This document shows positions 10,066-20,753 of a stretch of DNA of 64,000 nt, one piece after another. Position numbers and translations under genes: made by a program. The stretch comes from Petrolisthes cinctipes (Eukaryota > Arthropoda > Malacostraca > Decapoda > Porcellanidae). The notes below the pieces were generated by a model, which made no database searches, was not told where the DNA came from, and was given only the letters and a program-made list of their open reading frames with translations. Location of the stretch: positions 347,501 to 411,500 of the forward strand of contig JAWQEG010000281.1 in the NCBI GenBank assembly GCA_033782935.1, in the 5' to 3' direction. Position 1 is the first letter of the stretch, and each line of letters starts with the position of its first letter.

Positions 10066-10179
10066 TATTGGTTTTTTATTAAAATTTTTATTGTCTTGCT
10101 GAAATATAACATCTCAATCAGTGAGTTACATATGGTATATAGGGTATAATTATTATATATTCCTTTAGTTGAAAATATA

Positions 10180-10706
10180 GGTAAATTTACTGTTTCGGAC
10201 AGAATAGGATTCTTTGGACAATGATATATTTTACTAGTGTTTTTTTATGTGTTTTCAACGATTTTGATATTCATTTCTGTCGCATTTTTTTTTTTTTTGT
10301 TTTTTGTTTTTTTAGCCAAACCTAACCTAATCTGGACCGCGGCACACTACCGGGACCTAACCGGGGCAGACTACCGAGACCTAACCAGGGCAGGCTACCG
10401 GGATCTAACCAGGGCAGATTACTGGGAAAATAGAAATAGCCGACATGGATGGATGTAGAGCACAGTTTACACTTGAAATCTAATCCCGGTAGTCTGCCCC
10501 GGTAAGGTCCCGGTAGTCTGCCCTGGTTAGGTCCGCCCCAGTTAGGTCCTGGTAGTGTGCCGCGGTCCAGATTAGGTTTGGCTAAACAAAAAAAAAAAAA
10601 TTGCGACAGAAATGAATTTAAAAATTGTTGAAAACACATAAAAAAACACTAGTAAAATATATTATTGTCCAAAGAATCCTATTCTGTCCGAAACAGTAAA
10701 TTTACC
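10180..10706. mobile_element. 527-bp foldback element with long inverted repeats (left arm)
   Basis: Starts GGTAAATTTACTGTTTCGGA and ends with the inverse complement; the arms are about 240 bp. AAAATATA (10172-10179) and AAAATGGA (10707-10714) look like an 8-bp target duplication with two changes. The interior repeats CTACCGGGACCTAACC modules shared with the 8-bp-TSD MITE family. Mirrored at 17598-18146 (549 bp, longer A tract). Confidence 0.85.
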
Positions 10707-10752
10707 AAAATGGATATACAGTACAGTGAATGTTTTCTGTATTCTCTTCAAG

Positions 10753-10853
10753 ACAAGTTCTCTTTCAATCAACAGACACATCATAAGAAGATTCAGCCCC
10801 TATTGAAACTGCTGTTGCTGGAGGAACTCAAGAACATGAACTTTATTGTTCTG
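10753..10853 (+). CDS. Possible 101-bp exon, first tandem copy (left arm)
   Basis: Pyrimidine-rich acceptor TTCTGTATTCTCTTCAAG and donor CTG/GTAAGA. The open frame reads KFSFNQQTHHKKIQPLLKLL then LLEELKNMNFIVL. Its phase (two leading bases) does not join neatly to the last THAP exon, so its use is uncertain. Confidence 0.4.
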
Positions 10854-11031
10854 GTAAGAGAAATGCTGATTCATTATTATCTTTCTTCATTTATAATTCT
10901 ACTCTAATTGTTTCATATTTTTAATTTACTAGTTATCAATGAGTTACATATGGTATATAGGGTCTATTATATATTCCTTTAGTTGAAAATATATATACAG
11001 TACAGTGAATATTTTCTGTATCCTATTCAAG

Positions 11032-11132
11032 ACAAGTTCTCTTTCACTCAACAGACACATCATAAGAAGATTCAGCCCCTATTGAAACTGCTGTTGCTGG
11101 AGGAACTCAACCACCTGAACTTTATTGTTACG
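11032..11132 (+). CDS. Possible 101-bp exon, second tandem copy (left arm)
   Basis: Same length, acceptor and donor as 10753-10853, with EELNHLNFIVT in place of EELKNMNFIVL. The duplication includes the flanking GAGTTACATATGGTATATAG sequence. The right arm has one full copy (17451-17551) and a truncated piece near 18210-18250. Confidence 0.4.
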
Positions 11133-12133
11133 GTAAGAGAAATGCTGATTCATTATTATCTTTCTTCATTTATAAATTCTACTCTAATTGTGTCATATTT
11201 TTAATTTACTAGTTATTTGAATTGCATTTAATCTAACTCTAGAATCATGAATAATATTGATCTGTCATAAATTATATTTATAATTATTTATATACATATA
11301 TTTATCTATGATATTTCTTGATGGAGTATTTTACATTGCCCAGATTGTGGCATTGTCACTTCGGATTCCTCCGAGCAAGCCTTCATGCTGACTTCCTTCC
11401 CAACTCACCACCTTCGCCAAGATGTTTTGAAACCTTAGAAACCTTTGCTTAAGATATTGGGATAGGTGGCTCAGGGGTTTTAGTTTTATGGCATAACAAC
11501 TCTAGCATGTACAGTTGGCCTGATGAATTCTTATACACCACTGTGACATCAAGGGTTCGTAACAACTAGAAAATGTAGTTAATTTCCTAACACCAAGCTT
11601 ATCTAGTAATGTTATTTGGTTGATACTTAAATCAGTCAACAACATTAGAGAAAATTATCAAGGGTAGTACAGTATTTGGGAGCACTTACACAAGTATATT
11701 GGGGTGTAGAATAGGTTGATCTTGTCCTACAAACTTGTTAGAAATTCTAAAGTACAGTACAGTACTGTAGACAGTAGTGATAGACTAAGGACTAGTCACT
11801 GAGAAATAAGTTTAAGACTTGGAGTAGTACTGTATGTATTTGCCATACATGCCCATCCCACCTCAATGTATTACATTTCACCTTCCCAACCTTCTCACAC
11901 ACAATCCCAATTGCCTTCTTACTCATGCTGCAGTCCCAATTGCCTTCTTACTCATGCTACACCTCTCATTACTTTCTCCATCCCACCTGGTATTGGGAAG
12001 GGTAAGTTAACATTATAGTAGTGTATATTATACAGTATACTGTACTGTATTTGTCAAGAAATAGTTACTAAGGATAGCTTTACAGGATGCTTTTTCTCTA
12101 GGCCTTTGTGTTAAGTAACCTTTCACTTTACAG
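11133..12133. other. Intronic stretch of THAP gene with RTE fragment (left arm)
   Basis: AT-rich sequence. A minus-strand RTE-like piece lies at about 11846-11990 (complement of GGTGGGATGGAGAAAGTAAT and YGMSEKAIGI-type coding) with a small internal duplication of CCCAATTGCCTTCTTACTCA. No exon is recognised elsewhere. Confidence 0.5.
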
Positions 12134-12691
12134 AATTGGCACCTGACTCTTATAAAGCTCCTACCCAAACCTCTGCTGTTGGAGAGAGACTATTAACACC
12201 AAGAGTTAGAAACAACTAAAGAAGGTAGCTCTGCTTCATCAGGTGGACATAATCTGGCAGTTTGTTGGTCCTGTTGTGGTTTCCTACATTCTGGGAATAA
12301 TAATGTGTATGTCCTACAACAGCAGCTGTCTGAGGTGTCTCTAAAATTGGAGAAAGTAACAAAAATTAAAAGACAGTTAGAACTAAATTTAGAGGAATTA
12401 CGAGCAAAGGAATGAAGTTTAGAACAAAGATTAATGGAGCTTGTTGGAGAAAATGGTGACATCAAAAAGAAATTGTTAATACAATCCTTAGACAATGATA
12501 TTCTGCTTAAGGAAAATACAGAGTACAACCTTGAAAAAGCAAAACAAACTTATGCCAATAAACCTATTATCCCACCATCTATGACTATATGTATCCTCAC
12601 GGCCTTGTTATGCTTCTGTTTTGTTCTATGTGCTAGTTCCCCCTTTATTAGTCTGTTTCTTTATACCATCTGTGTAGTAAATGTCTTCTGA
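12134..12691 (+). pseudogene. Broken coiled-coil last exon of THAP gene (left arm)
   Basis: Acceptor CTTTACAG precedes AATTGGCACCTGACTC. Compared with 16462-15882 it has lost GA after CACCAAGAG (frameshift), has a stop TGA in GCAAAGGAATGAAG, and lacks codons between GAGTAC and AACCTT. The C-terminal hydrophobic codons remain readable in the shifted frame. Confidence 0.85.
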
Positions 12692-13079
12692 GGCCTGGTA
12701 CTTTACTAGTTTAAGTATTGTTGGATTATGGCACTAAATCATATTCCAGTTGTATGAACACTTTATGTGCTTGAATTTTTAAAAACTTCAGAGTTATCAT
12801 TGCAAGGGAAGAATAGTTAGATGCAAATGAGCATGAGAGGGTAAGATGCAACATATAAATAATTTCTGTAGCACTCAGTACATTGTTGAATGTCATACTT
12901 GATAATCATAGTTCCTGGCTTGTACAACAGATTTAAAATGTACAGTATATTATAGTAGCTGTATTTTTGTAGGAAGAACTGTTCCATGCTGACTTTTTAC
13001 ACTATGGGTGAGAGGTTACAGACTTTTGATTCATTCAGATTTGCTCACTTTTTTTCACTCGCCTCTGTATTTAATACTG

Positions 13080-13600
13080 TACTTTAGAGTTCAAGGAAAT
13101 TAATTACTCGTGTCTACTTTTATGTTCTTACCTATTTGTATTTCTGTACATCTTTGTTTCCTCTTCATTTAATTAATTTCTTACTGTGACCTCTAATTGT
13201 AGGTATTCCCTGTTGACACAAGTTTTCTATATCCTTACTATTCCATACTACTGCAGCATATTCCAAGGTAGGCCTTATAAAGGATGTAATTATTTTCTTG
13301 ACTATTTCTTCATCTATATAAGTGAAGGCCACTCTCAAGTTTGCTAACAATGTATACATGTTTCTCACTTTTTCATTTATATGATCATCTGGTGTCAATT
13401 TCTTATTTATCGTTACCCCTAAATCTCTTTCTTTCTCTGCTTTATTTAATATTTTATTTCCAAGCTTGTACTGCCAATTTGGTCTTCTCTCACTTCTACC
13501 AAATTTAATAATAATGTGTTTAATATATTCAGTTTCCAGAACTAAAGTAGTTAAAGGAAGTACATTATTATGCCAAGATAACTCAAACACAAAAATGTAT
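13080..13600 (-). pseudogene. CR1-like LINE C-terminal fragment (left arm)
   Basis: Minus-strand frame reads NKILNKAEKERDLGVTINKK, LTPDDHINEKVRNMYTLLAN, IDEEIVKKIITSFIRPTLEY and AAVVWNSKDIE, then jumps to LCQQGIPTIRGHSKKLIK: an internal deletion joins the RT C-terminus to the LINE end. Mirror at 15030-15450, where a TAA replaces Tyr after AFT. Confidence 0.8.
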
Positions 13601-13699
13601 TGCACACTGGCAAAGTAAATAGTAATTAAGAGTAAACAGAAAAAATTAACAAACTTCTCGGAATAGCAAAATGACTGCACAGACTACTTGATATGCAAA

Positions 13700-14218
13700 A
13701 CTACAGAAGGGCCTGTAAAGAAACGTTCTTTTTCTTGCAAGTAATGAAAGTTCACATTTGAAAGTAAATCATGTACAAAAAGAAGCGAAATTGTGGGTGA
13801 AGTTAGAGTTAATGTGGGGAGAAAGATGGGTGAGAGACATGATATGCATGTAATACAACATAAAGAAATATTAACGAATCTCTAGGAATTTCAGTCAATA
13901 ATCCCAATTTTCTATGTTTGTGACTCATCTATATTTAATCATAATAAATTAATATTAATATCACGGGGTTTTGCTAGCTAGAATCGGCGTGAGCGAGCCT
14001 CTATCAGCTTGTAAATACAACAGTGCTATAGCCTTCAATATAGCATACACTAGTCTACTATTCATGAAAACTATATCCACAACTATCGATTAACTCTTTT
14101 AGAGAACACCACACACGTATGATGTATAAATCATGTATTAAAACCGAGAATAAGGAGAGATTATTTAAGTTTGAACGAGATTCCTGCATGCTAGGGTCTC
14201 CAGTGAGCGTCATCACTT
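13700..14218. other. Innermost left-arm sequence without gene
   Basis: AT-rich, with no ORF or repeat family recognised apart from the arm symmetry itself. Confidence 0.4.
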
Positions 14219-14357
14219 TGACGTCACGGAGCGCATGACGTCACGGCTGAATTGATGACGTTTCACTGAACTATCCATACCAAGGATGAGAGACAGTAAG
14301 GATAGTTCAGTGAAACGTCATCAATTCAGCCGTGACGTCATGCGCTCCGTGACGTCA
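14219..14357. promoter_or_regulatory. CRE-like cluster spanning the palindrome centre
   Basis: Four TGACGTCA sites (14219-14226, 14236-14243, 14333-14340, 14350-14357) stand symmetrically about the spacer, with extra TGACG half sites. The words GATAGTTCA, CAGCCGTGACGTCA and CTCACTGGAGACCC also occur upstream of THAP exon 1. It could act as a bidirectional promoter; that is inference. Confidence 0.4.
14276..14300. other. Spacer at the centre of the giant palindrome
   Basis: These 25 unpaired bases separate the two arms: CTATC ends the left arm at 14275 and GATAG opens the right arm at 14301. The spacer (CAAGGATGAGAGACAGTAAG) matches the direct repeats just upstream of the THAP gene near 8985-9005, so the centre appears to be built from THAP-promoter-like sequence. 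Confidence 0.9.
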
Positions 14358-15029
14358 AAGTGATGACGCTCACTGGAGACCCTCGCATGCAGGAATCTCG
14401 TTCAAACTTAAATAATCTCTCCTTATTCTCGGTTTTAATACATGATTTATACATCATACGTGTGTGGTGTTCTCTAAAAGAGTTAATCGATAGTTGTGGA
14501 TATAGTTTTCATGAATAGTAGACTAGTGTATGCTATATTGAAGGCTATAGCACTGCATTTACAAGCTGATAGAGGCTCGCTCACGCCGATTCTAGCTAGC
14601 AAAACCCCGTGATATTAATTTATTATGATTAAATATAGATGAGTCACAAACAGAAAATTGGGATTATTGACTGAAATTCCTAGAGATTCGTTAATATTTC
14701 TTTATGTTGTATTACATGCATATCTTGTCTCTCACCCATCTTTCTCCCCACATTAACTCTAACTTCACCCACAATTTCGCTTCTTTTTGTACATGATTTA
14801 CTTTCAAATGTGAACTTTCATTACTTGCAAGAAAAAGAACGTTTCTTTACAGGCCCTTCTGTAGTTTTGCATATCAAGTAGTCTGTGCAGTCATTTTGCT
14901 ATTCCGAGAAGTTTGTTAATTTTTTCTGTTTACTCTTAATTACTATTTACTTTGCCAGTGTGCAATACATTTTTGTGTTTGAGTTATCTTGGCATAATAA
15001 TGTACTTCCTTTAACTACTTTAGTTCTGG

Positions 15030-15450
15030 AAACTGAAGATATTAAACACATTATTATTAAATTTGGTAGAAGTGAGAGAAGACCAAATTGGCAGTACAAG
15101 CTTGGAAATAAAATATTAAATAAAGCAGAGAAAGAAAGAGATTTAGGGGTAACGATAAATAAGAAATTGACACCAGATGATCATATAAATGAAAAAGTGA
15201 GAAACATGTATACATTGTTAGCAAACTTGAGAGTGGCCTTCACTTAAATAGATGAAGAAATGGTCAAGAAAATAATTACATCCTTTATAAGGCCTACCTT
15301 GGAATATGCTGCAGTAGTATGGAATAGTAAGGATAATAGGATATAGAAAACTTGTGTCAACAGGGAATACCTACAATTAGAGGTCACAGTAAGAAATGAA
15401 TTAAAAGAAGAGGAAACAAAGATGTACAGAAATACAAATAGGTAAGAACA
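15030..15450 (+). pseudogene. CR1-like LINE C-terminal fragment (right arm)
   Basis: Mirror of 13080-13600, reading RDLGVTINKKLTPDDHINEK on the plus strand. A TAA at 15245-15247 interrupts the frame present in the left copy. Confidence 0.8.
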
Positions 15451-15881
15451 TAAAAGTAGACACGAGTAATTTATTTCCTTGAACTCTAAAGTACAGTATT
15501 AAATACAGAGGCGAGTGAAAAAAAGTGAGCAAATCTGAATGAATCAAAAGTCTGTAACCTCTCACCCATAGTGTAGAAAGTCAGCATGGAATAGTTCTTC
15601 CTACAAAAATACAGCTACTATAATAAACTGTACATTTTAAAGCTGTTGTACAAGCCAGGAACTATGATTATCAAGTATGACATTCAACAATGTACTGAGT
15701 GCTACAGAAATTATTTATATGCTGCATCTTACCCTCTCATGCTCATTTGCATCTAACTATTCTTCCCTTGCAATGATAACTCTGAAGTTTTTAAAAATTC
15801 AAGCACATAAAGTGTTCATACAACTGGAATATGATTTAGTACCACAATCCAACCATACTTAAACTAGTACAGTACCAGGCC

Positions 15882-16462
15882 TCAGAAGACATTTACTACA
15901 CAGATGGTATAAGGAAACAGACTAATAAAGGGGGAACTAGCACATAGAACAAAACAGAAGCATAACAAGGCCGTGAGGATACATATAGTCATAGATGGTG
16001 GGATAATAGGTTTATTGGCATAAGTTTGTTTTGCTTTTTCAAGGTTGTACTCTGATACCAAATTTTTGTACTCTGTATTTTCCTTAAGCAGAATATCATT
16101 GTCTAAGGTTTGTTTTAACAATTTCTTTTTGATGTCACCATTTTCTCCAACAAGCTCCATTAATCTTTGTTCTAAACTTCCTTCCTTTGCTCGTAATTCC
16201 TCTAAATTTAGTTCTAACTGTCTTTTAAATTTTGTTACTTTCTCCAATTCTAGAGACACCTCAGACAGCTGCTGTTGTAAGGCATACACATTATTATTCC
16301 CAGAATGTAGGAAACCACAACAGGACCAACAAACTGCCAGATTATGTCCACCTGATGAAGCAGAGCTACCTTCTTTAGTTGTTTCTAACTCTCTTGGTGT
16401 TAATAGAGTCTCTCCAACAGCAGAGGTTTGGGTAGGAGCTTCATAAGAGTCAGGTGCCAATT
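15882..16462 (-). CDS. THAP last exon, open (right arm)
   Basis: Acceptor CTTTACAG before AATTGGCACC; 581 bases to TGA. It joins exon 1 in phase (…DDS/E-LAPDSYEAP). It encodes the coiled coil and hydrophobic end. Confidence 0.7.
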
Positions 16463-19297
16463 CTGTAAAGTGAAAGGTTACTTAACACAAAGGCCTAGAG
16501 AAAAGGTATCCTTAGTGACTATTTCTTGGCAAATACAGTACAGTATACTGTATAATATACACTACTATAATGTTAACTTACCCTTCCCAATACCAGGTGG
16601 GATGGAGAAAGTAATGAGAGGTGTAGCATGAGTAAGAAGGCAATTGGGACTGCAGCATGAGTAAGAAGGCAATTGGGATTGTGTGTGAGATAGTTGGGGA
16701 GGTGAAATGTAATACATTGAGGTGGGATGGGCATGTATGGCAAATACATACAGTACTACTCCAAGTCTTAAACTTATTTCTCAGTGACTAGTCCTTAGTC
16801 TATCACTACTGTCTACAGTACTGTACTGTACTTTAGAATTTCTAACAAGTTTGTAGGACAAGATCAACCTATTCTACACCCCAATGTACTTGTGTAAGTG
16901 CTCCCAAATACTGTACTACCCTTGATAATTTTCTCTAATGTTGTTGACTGATTTAAGTATCAACCAAATAACATTACTAGATAAGCTTGGTGTTAGGAAA
17001 TTAACTACATTTTCTAGTTGTTACGAACCCTTGATGTCACAGTGGTGTATAAGAATTCATCAGGCCAACTGTACATGCTAGAGTTGTTATGCCATAAAAC
17101 TAAAACCCCTGAGCCACCTATCCCAATATCTTAAGCAAAGGTTTCTAAGGTTTCAAAACATCTTGGCGAAGGTGGTGAGTTGGGAAGGAAGTCAGCATGA
17201 AGGCTTGCTCGTAGGAATCCGAAGTGACAGTGCCGCAATCTGGGCAATGTAAAATACTCCATCAAGAAATATCATAGATAAATATATGCATATAAATAAT
17301 TATACATATAATTTATGACAGATCAGTATAATTCATGATTCTAGAGTTAGATTAAATGCAATTCAAATAACTAGTAAATTAAAAATATGACACAATTAGA
17401 GTAGAATTTATAAATGAAGAAAGATAATAATGAATCAGCATTTCTCTTACCGGAACAATAAAGTTCAGGTGGTTGAGTTCCTCCAGCAACAGCAGTTTCA
17501 ATAGGGGCTGAATCTTCTTATGATGTGTCTGTTGAGTGAAAGAGAACTTGTCTTGAAGAGAATACAGAAAACATTCACTGTACTGTATATCCATTTTGGC
17601 AAATTTACTGTTTTGGACAGAATAGGATTCTTTGGACAATAATATATTTTACTAGTGTTTTTTTTATGTGTTTTCAACAATTTTTAAATTCATTTCCGTC
17701 GCAATTTTCTTTTTTTTTTTTTTTTAGCCAAACCTAATCTGGACCGCAGCACACTACCAGGACCTAACTGGGGCAGACTACCGGGACCTAACCAGGGCAG
17801 ACTACCGGGACCTTACTAGGGCAGACTACCGGGATTAGATTTCAAGTGTAAACTGTGCTCTACATCCATCCATGTCGGCTATTTCTATTTTCCCAGTAAT
17901 CTGCCCTGGTTAGATCCCGGTAGCCTGCCCTGGTTAGGTCCCGGTAGTCTGCCCCGGTTAGGTCCCGGTAGTGTGCCGCGGTCCAGATTAGGTTAGGTCA
18001 GGTTAGGTTTGGCTAAAAAAAAAAAAAAAAAAAAAAAAAAATGCGACGGAAATGAATATCAAAATCGTTGAAAACACATAAAAAAACACTAGTAAAATAT
18101 ATCATTGTCCAAAGAATCCTATTCTGTCCGAAACAGTAAATTTACCTATATTTTCAACTAAAGGAATATATAATAATTATACCCTATATACCATATGTAA
18201 CTCACTGATGTCTGTTGAGTGAAAGAGAACTTGTCTTGCAGAGAATACAGAAAATATTCACTGTACTGTATATATATTTTCAACTAAAGGAATATATAAT
18301 ATACCCAATATACCATATGTAACTCACTGATTGAGATGTTATATTTCAGCAAGACAGGAAAAATTTTAATAAAAATCAATTTTAAAAAGTCATAAAATTC
18401 TTCCTACCAGAAACACTGAGCAAATCTTGCAAAAGCTGGCACCTCTGTTTTTCCTCAGCTCTGCGCCCACGGTGTTTTGCACTTTCTGCAAAAAGGAAAA
18501 TAATTAAATCAGACAATCTGGTGGTGCAATTTATTTGTATGATCAAGATGGAAAACCTTTCTGCTCTTTTGGTATGGATATGTTTCCCACCTCCCTACCA
18601 AACTAGTCATTTATAAAAACTGAAAATATTAAGAAATGGTCCCAATCTACCTGCCACCTAACGTTAGTATAAACCAACCCTACACAATGTACAATAAAAC
18701 CAAATAACCTATAAAACTTTCATAAAATTGGCCTATCTTACCTGGTTGGCTGTCTTGTTACATTTCAATTGTATGGCTCATATAAACCTTACTTTCAATA
18801 AAGATTAGGGGCAGCCCATATCTATGCACAATAGAATTGGCCAAGACTTATTTTAACCTGTTAACAAGCACCATCAAGAAATATTTGTCAGCGCCGACTA
18901 ATTGCAAATGAAAGATGATATTTAGTAAGTTTTGCACAATAAGTTTTATACCGAAAGTATTGGAAGTAACAGATAAGAGTCCATATTGCCTACCTGAATC
19001 CTCCTTCTGTTTTGGGAGAAACAGCGAAGGTACAGCATCAGCCTTCAATGATCTCGTTGCCTGTGGAGGCTTGTTCAGGAGCTTCCTCTTGATGCTGTAA
19101 TTCTGTTTGTAATCTGCTGCCTTAAAATGACGGGAGCAAACTCTGGCAGTCTCTGGGTTTAGTTTATCTGCCCGATAGCATGAATTATTCCACTGTTTTA
19201 ACACTGATTTTGTCCTTGGAAATCGATAAAAATAGCAATTTTCTTGTTTCTTGCTCCTGTTATTGCTATTGCACCAGTAAACAGCACACCTTGTCAT
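15882..19297 (-). CDS. THAP-domain gene, right-arm copy, intact (THAP finger, coiled coil, hydrophobic C-terminus)
   Basis: Predicted from exon 1 (19297-18994) and a last exon (16462-15882), both phase 1, giving 294 residues. Residues 1-93 are the THAP finger (C4, C9, C54, H57; W36; AVPSLF). A linker with CWSCC (146-150) follows, then a coiled coil at about 161-249 (ALQQQLSEVSLELEKV, RQLELNLEELRAKEGS) and a hydrophobic stretch at about 259-278 (TICILTALLCFCFVLCA) near the C-terminus. The finger should bind DNA and the coil dimerise. A membrane-like tail is unusual for THAP proteins and may mean the true last exon differs. An alternative stop-bearing exon lies at 18485-18382. The left-arm copy is broken in the last exon. 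Confidence 0.72.
16590..16745 (+). mobile_element. RTE fragment in THAP intron (right arm)
   Basis: Plus-strand GGTGGGATGGAGAAAGTAAT followed by two copies of GCATGAGTAAGAAGGCAATT and TTGAGGTGGGATGGGCATGT, matching RTE C-terminal coding at 44090-44210. Mirror of 11846-11990. Confidence 0.7.
17451..17551 (-). CDS. Possible 101-bp exon, single copy (right arm)
   Basis: Equivalent of 10753-10853 and 11032-11132, with frame KFSFTQQTHHKKIQPLLKLL and donor CCG/GTAAGA. Use in a transcript is uncertain. Confidence 0.4.
17598..18146. mobile_element. Foldback element (right arm copy)
   Basis: Mirror of 10180-10706. The left-hand end here reads GGCAAATTTACTGTTTTGGA (GGTAAATTTACTGTTTCGGA in the left arm), and an A tract of about 30 bases lies inside. 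Confidence 0.85.
18382..18485 (-). CDS. THAP alternative second exon with stop (right arm)
   Basis: Mirror of 9962-10065, open with the same stop; Cys to Arg in the HRGC motif. Acceptor CCTTTTTGCAG. Confidence 0.55.
18994..19297 (-). CDS. THAP exon 1 (right arm)
   Basis: ATG at 19297-19295, 304 bases to CAG/GTAGGC. Zinc ligands are intact, with Trp at position 8 instead of Gly and Tyr for His at 22. Confidence 0.85.
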
Positions 19298-19299
19298 TG

Positions 19300-20160
19300 T
19301 TCTTATAGAGAAAGAAGCTGGAGTCACTGAGATACAAGCAAAGCCAAGGCAAAACTCCTCTGTACGTCCGTGTTTGGGTCTCCAGTGACGTCACGGCTGC
19401 ATGGCGCCGTGCATTGTGGGTAAAACAAGTGTTCAGTGAACTATCCTTACTGTCTCTCATCCTTGTCCTTACTGTCTCTCATCCTTGACAACGATGACAC
19501 CAAAATAAACACAGAGTAATCTATCCTTCTCTCAGGACCAAAATAAACCCAGAGTGATCTATCCTTCTCCCTGGACTAATAAAATCCTCGGCAAGTCACT
19601 CAATCAGTGTTGCCAGGTGCTGGGAAATTTATCTGTTTTTAGATAGTTTTGAAGTCCACACAAGGAAATTATATAAAGATAATAATATTAAAAGATTGTT
19701 TAAGGGTAATCACGGTAATTTCTACCAGATGATGAAATACCAAAATGACCGTCAATGTTCAAGACTAAACAAAGAATTATTGAGGTAAAAAGGGAAATTC
19801 TGATGTTGAAGTTGTGGGTATAATGCCAAATGGATCTGGCAACACTGGCGTACTGACAGTGAAGCAGTATTGCCAAGTATGGACAATTAGAAGTACCAAT
19901 TGGGATATTATATTAATTAAGATTGCTTAGGAGTAAAATTTCTACCAGACGAAATTTCAAGAATAAAATAATGGTAAATATAAATAATAATAAAGAATAA
20001 TGGTAAATATAAACAGGAAAATTATTGAGGTAAAAAAAAAAGGGAAATTCTGATGATATTGAAGTTGAGGGTACGATGCCAAATAGATCTGGCAACACTG
20101 ACAGTAAGACCTCTGATCTGGCAACACTGCAGAGAATCCAACACGATAAGAATGTAAGTA
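19300..20160. other. Upstream region of right-arm THAP gene
   Basis: CRE-like TGACGTCA near 19386, mirrored short direct repeats (19440-19570) and GCCAGATC-type repeat pieces. It includes extra AT-rich sequence at about 19850-20040 with a partial duplication of ATTCTGATGATATTGAAGTTG-like sequence that the left arm lacks. Confidence 0.45.
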
Positions 20161-20290
20161 AACAAAAAAAAATCAGTCATAGTAAATACGATGATGTGCC
20201 GGTACGATGGTGTGTGGCTCTATGGACACACAACAGAGCCATCGTACCGGTACCATGCATCGTATACACTATGGATCTTCTTGCATAACG
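20160..20290. mobile_element. Short hairpin element (right arm copy)
   Basis: Mirror of 8404-8525, with core CGATGATGTGCCGGTACGAT. Confidence 0.7.
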
Positions 20291-20339
20291 CCTTAATTAT
20301 TGTTATAAGAGTAAATGTGTGAATTTTTTAGTTCGTGGT

Positions 20340-20640
20340 CATACTAACTAAGATGGCTACTCGGTGTGTTGGTTTGTAAGCTTCCCAACCAACCACACTT
20401 GTATTAGGCTTCATTATTTTAGAGTTGATTCCATAGTGGTATTGGTTTGTAAGCTTCCTAACCAACCACACGACCCTATACAACGTCCATTTAGGGTCAA
20501 TTCCTCAGTGGTATTATTGGTTTGTAAGCTTCCCAACCAACCACACTTGTAAGGCTTCATTATTTTACGGTCAATAAACACAGTGGTATTGGTTTGTAAG
20601 CTTCCCAACAAACCACACAGATGCTTACAGATGATCTTCT
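20340..20640. repeat. AAGCTTCCCAACCAACC minisatellite (right arm)
   Basis: Four units of about 72 bp holding GGTTTGTAAGCTTCCYAACC. The uninterrupted array gives the empty site for the left-arm MITE at 7888-8250. Confidence 0.8.
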
Positions 20641-20753
20641 GGAAGAGGCTCTATTGGTGAGCCTGTACTTTCAGCTCCACTTCATTCCTATTACTCATTT
20701 GCCCTATAGAAGTATTTTTGTTCTTGATTGTCCCAAAACTTATCTAATTGTTT

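Larger units (their letters stand above)
9163..12691 (+). pseudogene. THAP-domain gene, left-arm copy (first exon intact, last exon broken)
   Basis: Exon 1 (9163-9466) starts at ATG 9163 and encodes an N-terminal THAP DNA-binding finger of C2CH type. Zn ligands are C4, C9, C54 and H57, with the family Trp (W36), RFP at 26-28, SRHF, and AVPSLF (88-93). The donor is CAG/GTAGGC. A phase-1 exon follows at 9962-10065 and gives an early end (…GRKNFMTF). The alternative phase-1 acceptor at 12133/12134 leads to the coiled-coil last exon found open in the right arm, but here that exon has a 2-base deletion (about 12202), a TGA at about 12414 and an in-frame deletion near 12526. THAP proteins bind DNA and regulate transcription. 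Only the short form can be made here. Confidence 0.75.
1..14275. repeat. Left arm of giant inverted repeat (palindrome)
   Basis: The whole stretch reappears in reverse complement at 14301-29599. Matching landmarks include the GA microsatellite (62-110 versus CT at 29466-29538), both LINE copies, the THAP gene and the central block TGACGTCA...TTCACTGAACTATC. Position 1 pairs with about 29599, so the arm continues beyond the window start and its outer end is not visible. Compared with the right arm it carries small indels, a private 363-bp insertion (7888-8250), an excision footprint at 5967-5969, and different minisatellite copy numbers. Confidence 0.97.

Noticed and set aside
13165..15247. 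The ORF with the N-terminal MQSFCYSEKF as a host gene duplicated in the palindrome
   Set aside because: The recognisable part is a CR1-like LINE C-terminus with an internal deletion; the N-terminal part is flanking sequence read in frame.
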